6,305 nucleotides of DNA, from positions 1-6,305 of the forward strand of contig CACONV010000033.1 of NCBI GenBank assembly GCA_902628605.1, written 5' to 3'. Of the stretch, positions 1-6,305 are shown piece after piece. The position numbers and the translations under genes were made by a program. Source of the DNA: an uncultured Bacteroidota bacterium. Its GTDB lineage: Bacteria; Bacteroidota; Bacteroidia; Flavobacteriales; Flavobacteriaceae. How positions within the stretch are numbered: the stretch's first letter is position 1; each line of letters starts with the position of its first letter. The notes under the pieces were generated by a model, which had not been told where the DNA came from, did not search any database, and saw only the letters and a program-made list of their open reading frames with translations.

Positions 1-1980
1 TGGGGTAAATCTGCACCTAATGATAATATTCAAATCATGGGAAGTTGGGGTGAAACATCAAATGTCAAATCTGACGAACAAGGCAATTGGGAACTGAAAT
101 TATCCACTCCTAAAGCGGGAGGGCCCTATGAAGTTAAGATCAATGATTCTAAAACTTCTATTATATACAAAGATGTTTTAATTGGTGAGGTTTGGCTAGC
201 CTCGGGGCAATCCAATATGGAAATGATGATGAAGGCTGTAGGTTGTGAAATTAAAGAATGTATTGAAAATCAAAAAGAAGAAATTAAAAATGCAAATTTT
301 GAGAAAATAAGGATTTTTTCAATCTATGAAGATTTAACGGGTGAAAGAATAAAAAAAGAAAGTTGGAAGTTAGTTAACCCATTAAATATTGAACGGTTTA
401 GTGCAGTTGCTTATTTTTTTGCAAGAAAAATCCATAGAGAGCTAAAAATTCCAGTTGGTATTATTGCCTCGAGTTGGGGAGGCACTCGCATTCAGTCATG
501 GATGAGTAACAAGACATTAAAAGAATTAAAGTTTATAAAAGAAAAACTGCCGAAAGCAGACAAGGTAAAAGATGTGATTAGTGAAAGATTAAACTTCAAC
601 GATTCTATTACCAAACTTAATGAGGATAGATTTGGATATAAAATTGTAAAATTACCAAAACCCTACCATATTTGGAGTGGTCAACAGGATGTTTGGAACC
701 TCTTTAAAGATAAATGGGAAGATTTAAATTTAAACGACAGAGACTTTAATAAAGTTGATTTTGATGATTCCAATTGGGCCATTTGGTCTGAAGCTAGTCC
801 TAACAAGAAGTTTAGGGAAGGTAGCATTAAAAATGCATTTAATTCTAATGAACCACTTTTAACTAAGGGAGTATTTTGGATAAGGACATATTTTGATATT
901 GAAAATATAGATGATGAGTATTCTCTTGTAATTAAAAAGGGTATTAGTCAAGTTGATCAAACTTATGTGAATGGAAATTTAATTGGAAATAGCTATTCTT
1001 TCATTGACGAGAGAAATTACAAAATACCAAATCAAATTTTAAAAAAAGGTAAAAATCTTCTTGCAATAAGAATTACAGATCTTATAGGCGATGGGGGTTT
1101 AAATAGCCCAATTATTCTAAAAAGTCCAAGCGGAGCTAAAGAAATTTCATATGAAAAATTAAAGATTACAAACCAGGCATTTATTACCAATGCTACCTAC
1201 GCTGTAATTCATGGTCTTAGCCATCAAGAACTAATTTCTAGTTATACAAAAATCAATGATAATTTCTTGAATGGTTATGAAATTAATTCAACAAATGGAT
1301 ACTCAACTATGTTTGAAAATATGATTTATCCTATTATACCCTTCTCAATAAAGGGTGTCATTTGGTATCAAGGTGAGGCAAACGTTTGGAAACCTAACCA
1401 CTATCAAGATTTACTTACCTCAATGATTAATGATTGGAGAGATTATTGGGGATATCAATTTCCATTTTATTATGCACAAATCACACCGCTTGAGTATCCA
1501 GAAGGTCAATACTCTCAAATTATAAGAGACGCCCAGAGGAAAACACTTAAAAAAGTAAAAAAAACTGGGATGGCTGTTTTACTTGATATTGGTGAAAAGG
1601 ACAATGGTCACCCAGGTAACAAGAAGGATGTAGGTAAAAGATTAGCACTACTTGCATTAGACAATGATTACAATCATAATGTTGTTTCTTCTGGCCCATT
1701 ATATGAAGATCATAGAATAGTAGATGATTATATTGAAATATCTTTTACGAGTGTTGGTTCAGGCTTGACGTCTAAAGGACAACTTAAAAATTTTGAAATA
1801 GCGGGTGCGAATAAAAAATTTTATGAAGCTACAGCAAAAATTGTAGGTAATAAAGTAAGTGTCCATTCTAAACAAGTACAAAGCCCTATACACGTCAGGT
1901 ATGCTTGGAAAAATTGGGTTGAAGCGACCCTGTTCAACAAGGAGGGACTACCTGCTTCGTCCTTTCAATCTAACTATTAG
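1..1980 (+). CDS. Sialate O-acetylesterase family protein (SGNH/GDSL-type carbohydrate esterase), 5' end outside window
   Basis: This family removes O-acetyl groups from sugars, classically 9-O-acetyl sialic acid, and is normally secreted to the periplasm. The reading frame is open to base 1. The residues before the first ATG (position 37) already match the family's N-terminal beta-domain (WGKSAP...), so that ATG is internal and the true start, with any signal peptide, lies to the left. The visible 659 residues include the nucleophile block SGQSNMEM (Ser codon 211-213, visible residue 71), the block ASSWGGT (466-486), GVIWYQGEAN (1354-1383) and the C-terminal DNGHPGN block, with Asp at 1600-1602 and catalytic His at 1609-1611. 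The catalytic set is therefore complete. Between the second and third blocks (about 690-1140) sits a galactose-binding-like beta-sandwich insertion with GVFWIR and a VDQTYVNG motif, usual for long members of the family. The C-terminus (RYAWKNW...GLPASSF) is intact. The exact acetylated substrate cannot be read from sequence; xylan or other acetylated glycans are alternatives to sialic acid. Confidence 0.93.
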   Translation, partial: WGKSAPNDNIQIMGSWGETSNVKSDEQGNWELKLSTPKAGGPYEVKINDSKTSIIYKDVLIGEVWLASGQSNMEMMMKAVGCEIKECIENQKEEIKNANFEKIRIFSIYEDLTGERIKKESWKLVNPLNIERFSAVAYFFARKIHRELKIPVGIIASSWGGTRIQSWMSNKTLKELKFIKEKLPKADKVKDVISERLNFNDSITKLNEDRFGYKIVKLPKPYHIWSGQQDVWNLFKDKWEDLNLNDRDFNKVDFDDSNWAIWSEASPNKKFREGSIKNAFNSNEPLLTKGVFWIRTYFDIENIDDEYSLVIKKGISQVDQTYVNGNLIGNSYSFIDERNYKIPNQILKKGKNLLAIRITDLIGDGGLNSPIILKSPSGAKEISYEKLKITNQAFITNATYAVIHGLSHQELISSYTKINDNFLNGYEINSTNGYSTMFENMIYPIIPFSIKGVIWYQGEANVWKPNHYQDLLTSMINDWRDYWGYQFPFYYAQITPLEYPEGQYSQIIRDAQRKTLKKVKKTGMAVLLDIGEKDNGHPGNKKDVGKRLALLALDNDYNHNVVSSGPLYEDHRIVDDYIEISFTSVGSGLTSKGQLKNFEIAGANKKFYEATAKIVGNKVSVHSKQVQSPIHVRYAWKNWVEATLFNKEGLPASSFQSNY

Positions 1981-1982
1981 AC

Positions 1983-3560
1983 TTAAGAATTTCCAAGTAC
2001 AATATAGATTAACACTGTTATAATGCATAAAGAGTATGAAATTACTTTGGTATACTTCCATTGCTTCATGTCATCAATTCTAAGGTTATTAAAACTAAAT
2101 GATCCATCATATGGATAGAATCTTGAGATCAGAAGCATTGTTCCAATATTTAATAAAAATTCAATACCCCATATGTGAACAAAATGAATGTCTGTTTTTA
2201 AAATAAACGTCATCCATATATAAAAGCTTAAACCAACAATTAATGAAACTTTTGCTCCAAGTGCTGATATTTGCTTTATAAAAAAACCTGCAATTAAAAT
2301 TGATGCAACGGGTATAAAATAGATTCCATTTAATTGTTGTAAAAGTTGGTAAAGTCCCTCTGGAGCATTTGCGACCATAGGAGCAACAAATATTGCAAAG
2401 ATTGCTAATAGTGCTGATAAATATTTACCTACTTTTACAAGTTGTCTTTCACTAGCATTTTTATAAAAAAAGCCCTTATATATATCCATACTAAATATTG
2501 TCGCAGCACTGTTTAGAACACTGTTAAATGTACTAAGTACAGCACCCATTATGATCGCGGCAAAAATTCCAACAAGGGTAGGAGGAAGTACTTTTTTAAT
2601 CAATTCAGGATATATCATATCCTGGTTTTCATAAAATGAATCTCCAAAATAATAAAATCCAATTACTCCTGGAAATGCAATTATAAGTGGTACTAATATT
2701 TTTAATCCACCAGTATAAAGGAGTCCCTTTTGAGCTTCAATTAAGTTTTTAGCACCAAGTGCCCTTTGAATAATGGTTTGATTCATGGCCCAAAAATATA
2801 ATTGATTAATAATTAGACCTGTAAAAAGTACTTCAAAAGGTAAAACTGATTTTTTTGAACCAATGACATTAAATTTTTCTGGATTATTTTCATACACCCT
2901 ATTCAATCCGTTAAAAAAGCTGTTTTCACCAATTGCTATTAATGCTAGTATTGGGATAGCTAATCCACCGATTAACAATCCATATCCATTAATTGTGTCA
3001 GAAATAGCAACTGCTTTTAGACCGCCAAAAATTGCATAAATGGAGCCAATAACACCTATAATTACAACAGTTATCCACAAACCTTTGTTTTGAGATACTC
3101 CCAATATCTCAGAAACATTAAAAATACTTTCTAAGTTGATTGCACCTGTATATAAAACAATTGGCAAAAGGGTAATTACAAAAGAGACAATTAGAAAAAA
3201 TGCAACTATAAGGCGAGTTGTTTTATCAAAACGCTTTTCTAAAAATTCAGGGATAGTTGTTAGTCCCATTTTTAAATATCTTGGTACGAAATAAATAGCA
3301 GCAGCAACTAGAGCAATTGCTGAAGTTACCTCCCATGCAATAATTATAAGTCCGTTTTTGTAAGAAGACCCATTCATACCAATCAAATGTTCAGTAGAAA
3401 TATTTGTAAGGAGCATTGATCCAGCTATCACAATGCCAGTTAAGCTTCTTCCACCCAAGAAGTACCCTTCCGATGAGTCTAATTTTTCTTTTCTTAACCT
3501 GATGTAAGTATAAATAGCCACAAAAGAAATAAATCCAATAAATGTTAATGAAGTAAACAT
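1983..3560 (-). CDS. Sodium/solute symporter (SSS family, vSGLT-like), candidate inositol/sugar importer
   Basis: This is an inner-membrane carrier that imports a small solute, probably a sugar or polyol, coupled to sodium. Its 525 residues contain about 14 hydrophobic segments, the normal size and topology for the family. Conserved stretches include GYFLGGRSLTG (32-42), NISTEHLIGMNG (53-64), TTIPEFLEKRFDK (101-113), NQTIIQRALGAK (260-271) and LNSAATIFSMDIYK (349-362). Aligned by eye to Vibrio SGLT (residue numbers recalled), the second sodium site is kept (Ala340, Ser343, Thr344), as are several sugar-contact positions (Glu77, Asn260, Lys287, Gln408). The contact equivalent to vSGLT Gln69 is His58. 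The start is the ATG 9 bases after the iolD stop, which gives a typical N-terminus running straight into the first membrane segment. As last gene of an iolC-iolD unit it is a plausible inositol transporter, but substrate is inferred from context only; glucose or galactose type transport cannot be excluded. Confidence 0.93.
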   Translation of the reverse strand: MFTSLTFIGFISFVAIYTYIRLRKEKLDSSEGYFLGGRSLTGIVIAGSMLLTNISTEHLIGMNGSSYKNGLIIIAWEVTSAIALVAAAIYFVPRYLKMGLTTIPEFLEKRFDKTTRLIVAFFLIVSFVITLLPIVLYTGAINLESIFNVSEILGVSQNKGLWITVVIIGVIGSIYAIFGGLKAVAISDTINGYGLLIGGLAIPILALIAIGENSFFNGLNRVYENNPEKFNVIGSKKSVLPFEVLFTGLIINQLYFWAMNQTIIQRALGAKNLIEAQKGLLYTGGLKILVPLIIAFPGVIGFYYFGDSFYENQDMIYPELIKKVLPPTLVGIFAAIIMGAVLSTFNSVLNSAATIFSMDIYKGFFYKNASERQLVKVGKYLSALLAIFAIFVAPMVANAPEGLYQLLQQLNGIYFIPVASILIAGFFIKQISALGAKVSLIVGLSFYIWMTFILKTDIHFVHIWGIEFLLNIGTMLLISRFYPYDGSFSFNNLRIDDMKQWKYTKVISYSLCIITVLIYIVLGNS

Positions 3561-3569
3561 ACTCTTAAT
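3561..3569 (-). other. iolD-symporter intercistronic gap, no convincing Shine-Dalgarno
   Basis: The 9 bases between the iolD stop and the symporter ATG read ATTAAGAGT on the coding strand. The AAGAG could be mistaken for a ribosome-binding site, but it ends only one base before the ATG, too close for normal pairing. There is no room for a separate promoter or terminator, so the transporter is expected to be translated from the iolC-iolD transcript. Confidence 0.55.
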
Positions 3570-5441
3570 TTATTGAGGCTTTATATATGGTTTTTGATTT
3601 TTTTGGTTTTTCTCATATTCTTCTCTGGCTTTTCTGACTTCCGTAGAATTTGAAACCTCTGGGACAGGAACTTCCCACCAAGCATAAGCATATCCGGATA
3701 GCTTTCTGTCTCTGATGGTTTCAACATAAATAACAGTTGTTTTGTCATTTTTCTTTGCTTCAACCAGTGCGTTATTAAACTCATCTATACCCTCAGTTTT
3801 AATAACTATAGCGCCTAAACTCTCTGCATTTTTAGCTAAATCAACTGGTAGAAAATCACCATCTAATTCACCTGTTTTTTTATTTCTATATTTGAAATGT
3901 GTACCAAAACCTTCACCACCTACTGATTGTGAAAGCCCACCAATACTTGCATAACCCTCGTTATTTATAAGAATTATGGTAATTTTGTAGCCTTCTTGAA
4001 TTGAAGTAATTATATCTGAAGGAAGCATTAAATAGCTAGCATCACCGCATATCACATACACTTCCCTTCTAGGGTCAGCCATTTTCACACCAAGTCCACC
4101 AGGAATCTCATATCCCATACAAGAATTACCATACTCTAAATGAAAACCTTTGGAGTTTTTTGTTCTCCAAAGTTTGTGTAAATCTCCAGGTGCACTTCCT
4201 GCTGCACAAAGAACAACATCATTATCATCCATAAATTCATTTACGGCACCTAGTAATTCAGATTGTACAGGTCTTTTTGGATCTTCAGTATGATAAATTT
4301 TTGATACAATATCATTCCACTCTTTATTTAAAACTTTTATTTTTTCAATATATCCTTCATCAGTGGAATGATTTTGCAGTTTCTGACTAATTATTTTAAG
4401 TGTTTCTCTTGCATCACCCTGTAGAGGAATAGCACTATTTTTAAAAGCATCAAACTCAGCAACATTAATGTTTATAAAATCTACATTTTTGTTTTGCCAT
4501 ACAGATTTTGATGCAGTTGTAAAATCTCCATATCGGGTTCCAATTCCAATAACAAGATCTGAATTTTTGGCTATTTCATTAGCACCCTTAGTACCTGTTG
4601 CCCCAATTCCGCCTAAATTGAACGGGTTTGAGTAATGAAGGGTTCCTTTTCCCGCAAAAGTTTCTGTAACGGGTATTCCATGTTTTTCACAAAAATCTTT
4701 TATTACATTTTCAGCTCCAGAATATATTGATCCACCACCAGCGACAATCATAGGGTTAGATGCTTTTTTAATTTTGTTTACTGCTTTTTCAATAAGTGTA
4801 CCATCTGGTAAATTTCTTTGAATTTGCCAACATCTTTTTTCAAACAATTCAGATGGGTAATCGAAAGCCTCTGCTTGGACATCGTGAGGTAATGCTAATG
4901 TTACAACTCCAGTTTCAGAAGGAGAGGTAAGTACCCTCATAGATTCTAATAAAGCCGAGGCTAACTGCTCTGGTCTATTTATCCTATCCCAATATTTTGA
5001 AACGGGTTTGAAACAGTCATTTGCGGACATGTCTTGGGTAAAAGCATATTCTGTTTGCTGGAGTAGAGGTGAGGCAGTTCTTTTTGAAAAATAGTCTCCA
5101 GGTAAAAGAAGTACTGGAATTCTATTTATTGTAGCAGAAGCTGCCGCGGTTATCATATTGGTCGCTCCAGGCCCAATAGAGGTAGTACAAGCAAAGGTCT
5201 GCAGTCTATTTTTCATTTTTGAAAATGCTGCGGCTGCATGAACCATTGCTTGCTCATTTCGGGTTTGATAATATTTAAAATCCTTATTTTCTTTAAGAGC
5301 TTCTCCAAGTCCAACCACGTTTCCATGGCCAAAAATGCCGAAACAACCAGCAAAAAAGGGGTTTTCAATACCGTCTCGGACAACGTATTGATTTTTTAGG
5401 AATAGAATTAAAGCTTGAGCAACCGTTAGTTTTTTTGTCAT
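3570..5441 (-). CDS. iolD: 3D-(3,5/4)-trihydroxycyclohexane-1,2-dione acylhydrolase (decyclizing), IolD
   Basis: This is a cytoplasmic thiamine-diphosphate enzyme of myo-inositol catabolism. It hydrolyses the ring of trihydroxycyclohexane-1,2-dione (the IolE product) to give 5-deoxy-glucuronate. The 623 residues show the three-domain layout of the acetolactate-synthase-like superfamily. The N-terminal domain carries FGIFGHGNVVGLGEAL (34-49) and RNEQAMVHAA (61-70), with the cofactor-activating Glu63. The central Rossmann-like domain has IVAGGGSIYSGA (232-243) and IGIGTRYGDF (298-307). The C-terminal cofactor domain has HLEYGNSCMGYE (434-445) and a GDAS...NN motif (466-469 and Asn493-Asn494). 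The FGIFGHGNVVG and PVSKYWDRINRPEQL (146-160) blocks closely resemble known IolD and set it apart from acetolactate synthase. The C-terminal DFLPVDLAKNAESLGA segment (529-544) resembles the proteobacterial/actinobacterial branch as recalled. Unusual points are GDA in place of the common GDG, and a short lysine/glutamine-rich tail. The start lies 10 bases after the iolC stop, and the gene is followed 9 bases later by the symporter. Confidence 0.96.
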   Translation of the reverse strand: MTKKLTVAQALILFLKNQYVVRDGIENPFFAGCFGIFGHGNVVGLGEALKENKDFKYYQTRNEQAMVHAAAAFSKMKNRLQTFACTTSIGPGATNMITAAASATINRIPVLLLPGDYFSKRTASPLLQQTEYAFTQDMSANDCFKPVSKYWDRINRPEQLASALLESMRVLTSPSETGVVTLALPHDVQAEAFDYPSELFEKRCWQIQRNLPDGTLIEKAVNKIKKASNPMIVAGGGSIYSGAENVIKDFCEKHGIPVTETFAGKGTLHYSNPFNLGGIGATGTKGANEIAKNSDLVIGIGTRYGDFTTASKSVWQNKNVDFININVAEFDAFKNSAIPLQGDARETLKIISQKLQNHSTDEGYIEKIKVLNKEWNDIVSKIYHTEDPKRPVQSELLGAVNEFMDDNDVVLCAAGSAPGDLHKLWRTKNSKGFHLEYGNSCMGYEIPGGLGVKMADPRREVYVICGDASYLMLPSDIITSIQEGYKITIILINNEGYASIGGLSQSVGGEGFGTHFKYRNKKTGELDGDFLPVDLAKNAESLGAIVIKTEGIDEFNNALVEAKKNDKTTVIYVETIRDRKLSGYAYAWWEVPVPEVSNSTEVRKAREEYEKNQKNQKPYIKPQ

Positions 5442-5451
5442 TATTTAAAAA
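5442..5451 (-). other. iolC-iolD intercistronic gap, no Shine-Dalgarno
   Basis: The 10 bases between the iolC stop and the iolD ATG read TTTTTAAATA on the coding strand. There is no GGAGG-like element at normal spacing; the only purine-rich GGTGG lies further upstream, inside the iolC end. An A/T-rich leader directly before the ATG is what is usually seen in Bacteroidota, where translation initiation is often independent of Shine-Dalgarno pairing. The short gap supports co-transcription of the two genes. Confidence 0.6.
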
Positions 5452-6305
5452 TTAATATCCACCATTAGAGTTAATAAAAACTGATATTTCTTCGAAAGTA
5501 GGAGCAACATTACAACATCCATTTTTTGTTACAAGCCATGCACCACAAGCATTTGCTAATCTACAAGATTTATAGTTTGACCATCCATGAAGATAACCAA
5601 AAATAAAACCAGCCGCAAATGCATCCCCAGCTCCTAAAACATTTATAGCATTCACCTTGTATGAAGGGACCTTTTGAGCCTGTTTTTTAGACTCATAAAT
5701 AACACAGCCATCCATACCTTTTTTTAAGATTATCAGTTTTGTCCCCATTTTAAAAATACTATCAATAGCATTATTTACATCCCCAACTAATTTTGGCTGA
5801 GTAATTGAATCGTTTTTTATTTCTACTTTTCCATTTCTCTTTAAATAAACAGACAAAATCTCTTCCTCTGTCCCAATTAATATATCTGTGATTTTGATAT
5901 AATTTGTAATTACATTAGAGTATTCATCTAAGTTCTTCCATGCAATTAATCGGAAATCAATATCCAAAATCACAGGAATATTTTTTTGTTTTGCCTTTTC
6001 ACTTAAATAAATCGCCGCATCTCTGCAAGGAGATTCCGATAGTGCGGTTCCACTCATTAATAGAGCTTTAAATACATCTAAACGTATTTTTTCAATTAAA
6101 GCTACTGTTATTTTATTTTCTGGTGCTTTTTCTCTGTAAAAAACAAGAGGAAATTGATCTGGCGGAATTATACCGCACAAAACTAGGTTTGTTTTGGTAT
6201 TAGGAATAACAAACATATTAGATGTGCTAACATTTTCTTTAATTAATTTATCCATTATAAACTTACCTGTTAAGTCGTCACCTACAGCTGATAATAGTGC
6301 GGTTT
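5452..6305 (-). CDS. iolC: PfkB-family kinase, probable 5-dehydro-2-deoxygluconokinase IolC, 5' end outside window
   Basis: IolC phosphorylates 2-deoxy-5-keto-D-gluconate with ATP, preparing it for aldolase cleavage to malonate semialdehyde and dihydroxyacetone phosphate. The first in-frame ATG is at 6255, but the frame stays open to the window edge. The upstream codons read TALLSAVGDDLTGKFI, the standard early PfkB block (LG..GDD..G), so the ATG at 6255 is internal and roughly the first 60-70 residues are missing. Counting from that internal Met, visible features are PPDQFPLVFYREKAPEN (31-47, the substrate-side motif typical of IolC-like kinases), LLMSGTALSESPCR (65-78), LDIDFRLIAW (97-106), ILIGTEEE (125-132) and the ATP/anion-hole motif NVLGAGDAFAAGF (205-217), with catalytic Asp211 (5623-5625). 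A stretch at about residues 134-165 is longer than in B. subtilis IolC. Identity rests on these motifs plus direct adjacency to iolD; a related 2-keto-3-deoxygluconate-type kinase is the main alternative. Confidence 0.88.
   Translation of the reverse strand, partial: TALLSAVGDDLTGKFIMDKLIKENVSTSNMFVIPNTKTNLVLCGIIPPDQFPLVFYREKAPENKITVALIEKIRLDVFKALLMSGTALSESPCRDAAIYLSEKAKQKNIPVILDIDFRLIAWKNLDEYSNVITNYIKITDILIGTEEEILSVYLKRNGKVEIKNDSITQPKLVGDVNNAIDSIFKMGTKLIILKKGMDGCVIYESKKQAQKVPSYKVNAINVLGAGDAFAAGFIFGYLHGWSNYKSCRLANACGAWLVTKNGCCNVAPTFEEISVFINSNGGY

Noticed and set aside
1921..1958. Imperfect two-tier hairpin (GAAGC/GCTTC outer arms, CCCT/AGGG inner arms) at the esterase 3' end, with an A-run at 1909-1913 that would be a T-run on the minus strand
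   Set aside because: It could act as a terminator for the iol unit, but the arms are short, the loops unpaired and the T-run is set off by 7 bases. It lies in conserved esterase coding sequence, so I do not call it.
2011..2021. Small palindrome TAACACTGTTA just after the convergent junction
   Set aside because: Five-base arms with a single-base centre inside the symporter coding region; too small for a terminator or a credible operator.
3573..3615. A-rich low-complexity tract at the end of iolD as a possible slippery or repeat element
   Set aside because: It simply encodes the lysine/glutamine-rich tail in an AT-rich genome, with no regular repeat unit and no alternative frame leading into a conserved product.
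3581..3784. Minus-strand 67-codon open frame
   Set aside because: It lies wholly inside the 3' end of iolD in another frame, its product resembles no known family, and iolD is clearly the real gene there.
3742..3954. Plus-strand 70-codon open frame
   Set aside because: It is antisense to the strongly conserved cofactor-binding part of iolD; its serine/proline-rich product is what reverse reading of such sequence gives.
3570..5441. Acetolactate synthase or another thiamine-diphosphate decarboxylase instead of IolD
   Set aside because: The FGIFGHGNVVG and PVSKYWDRINRPEQL blocks, the overall length and the neighbouring PfkB kinase all fit IolD better.

Overview
This AT-rich window (roughly one third G+C by eye) is fully occupied by four protein genes in two converging blocks. 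It has no RNA genes, mobile elements, CRISPR array or intergenic stretch longer than about 10 bases. Low G+C, a periplasmic-type sialate O-acetylesterase homologue and gene starts without a clear Shine-Dalgarno sequence together suggest a Bacteroidota-like, possibly marine or environmental, bacterium. No phylogenetic marker is present, so this is an inference.

Layout: positions 1-1980 (+) hold the 3' part of an SGNH/GDSL-type sialate O-acetylesterase-family gene whose beginning lies left of the window. It stops 2 bases from the stop of the opposing block. That block, on the minus strand and read right to left, is a PfkB-family sugar kinase best matching IolC (5452-6305, its start beyond the right edge), then IolD (3570-5441, complete), then a sodium/solute symporter of the vSGLT type (1983-3560, complete). 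The gaps in this block are 10 and 9 bases, so it reads as one transcription unit whose promoter is outside the window.

Function: IolD hydrolytically opens 3D-(3,5/4)-trihydroxycyclohexane-1,2-dione to 5-deoxy-glucuronate. After isomerisation by IolB (not in the window), IolC phosphorylates 2-deoxy-5-keto-gluconate. The two enzymes are therefore central steps of myo-inositol catabolism, and the iolC-iolD order is the one known from the Bacillus subtilis iol operon. The symporter directly behind iolD is a good candidate for the inositol (or inositol-derivative) importer of the pathway. The remaining enzymes (IolG, IolE, IolB, IolJ, IolA) would be expected beyond the right edge or elsewhere. The esterase is on the other strand and may belong to a separate carbohydrate-degradation unit to the left.

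I see no clearly undescribed system here. The points worth a second look are the transporter and its altered sugar-site residue, the almost absent convergent gap, the GDA form of the thiamine-diphosphate motif in IolD, a longer loop in IolC, and the two genes cut by the window edges.
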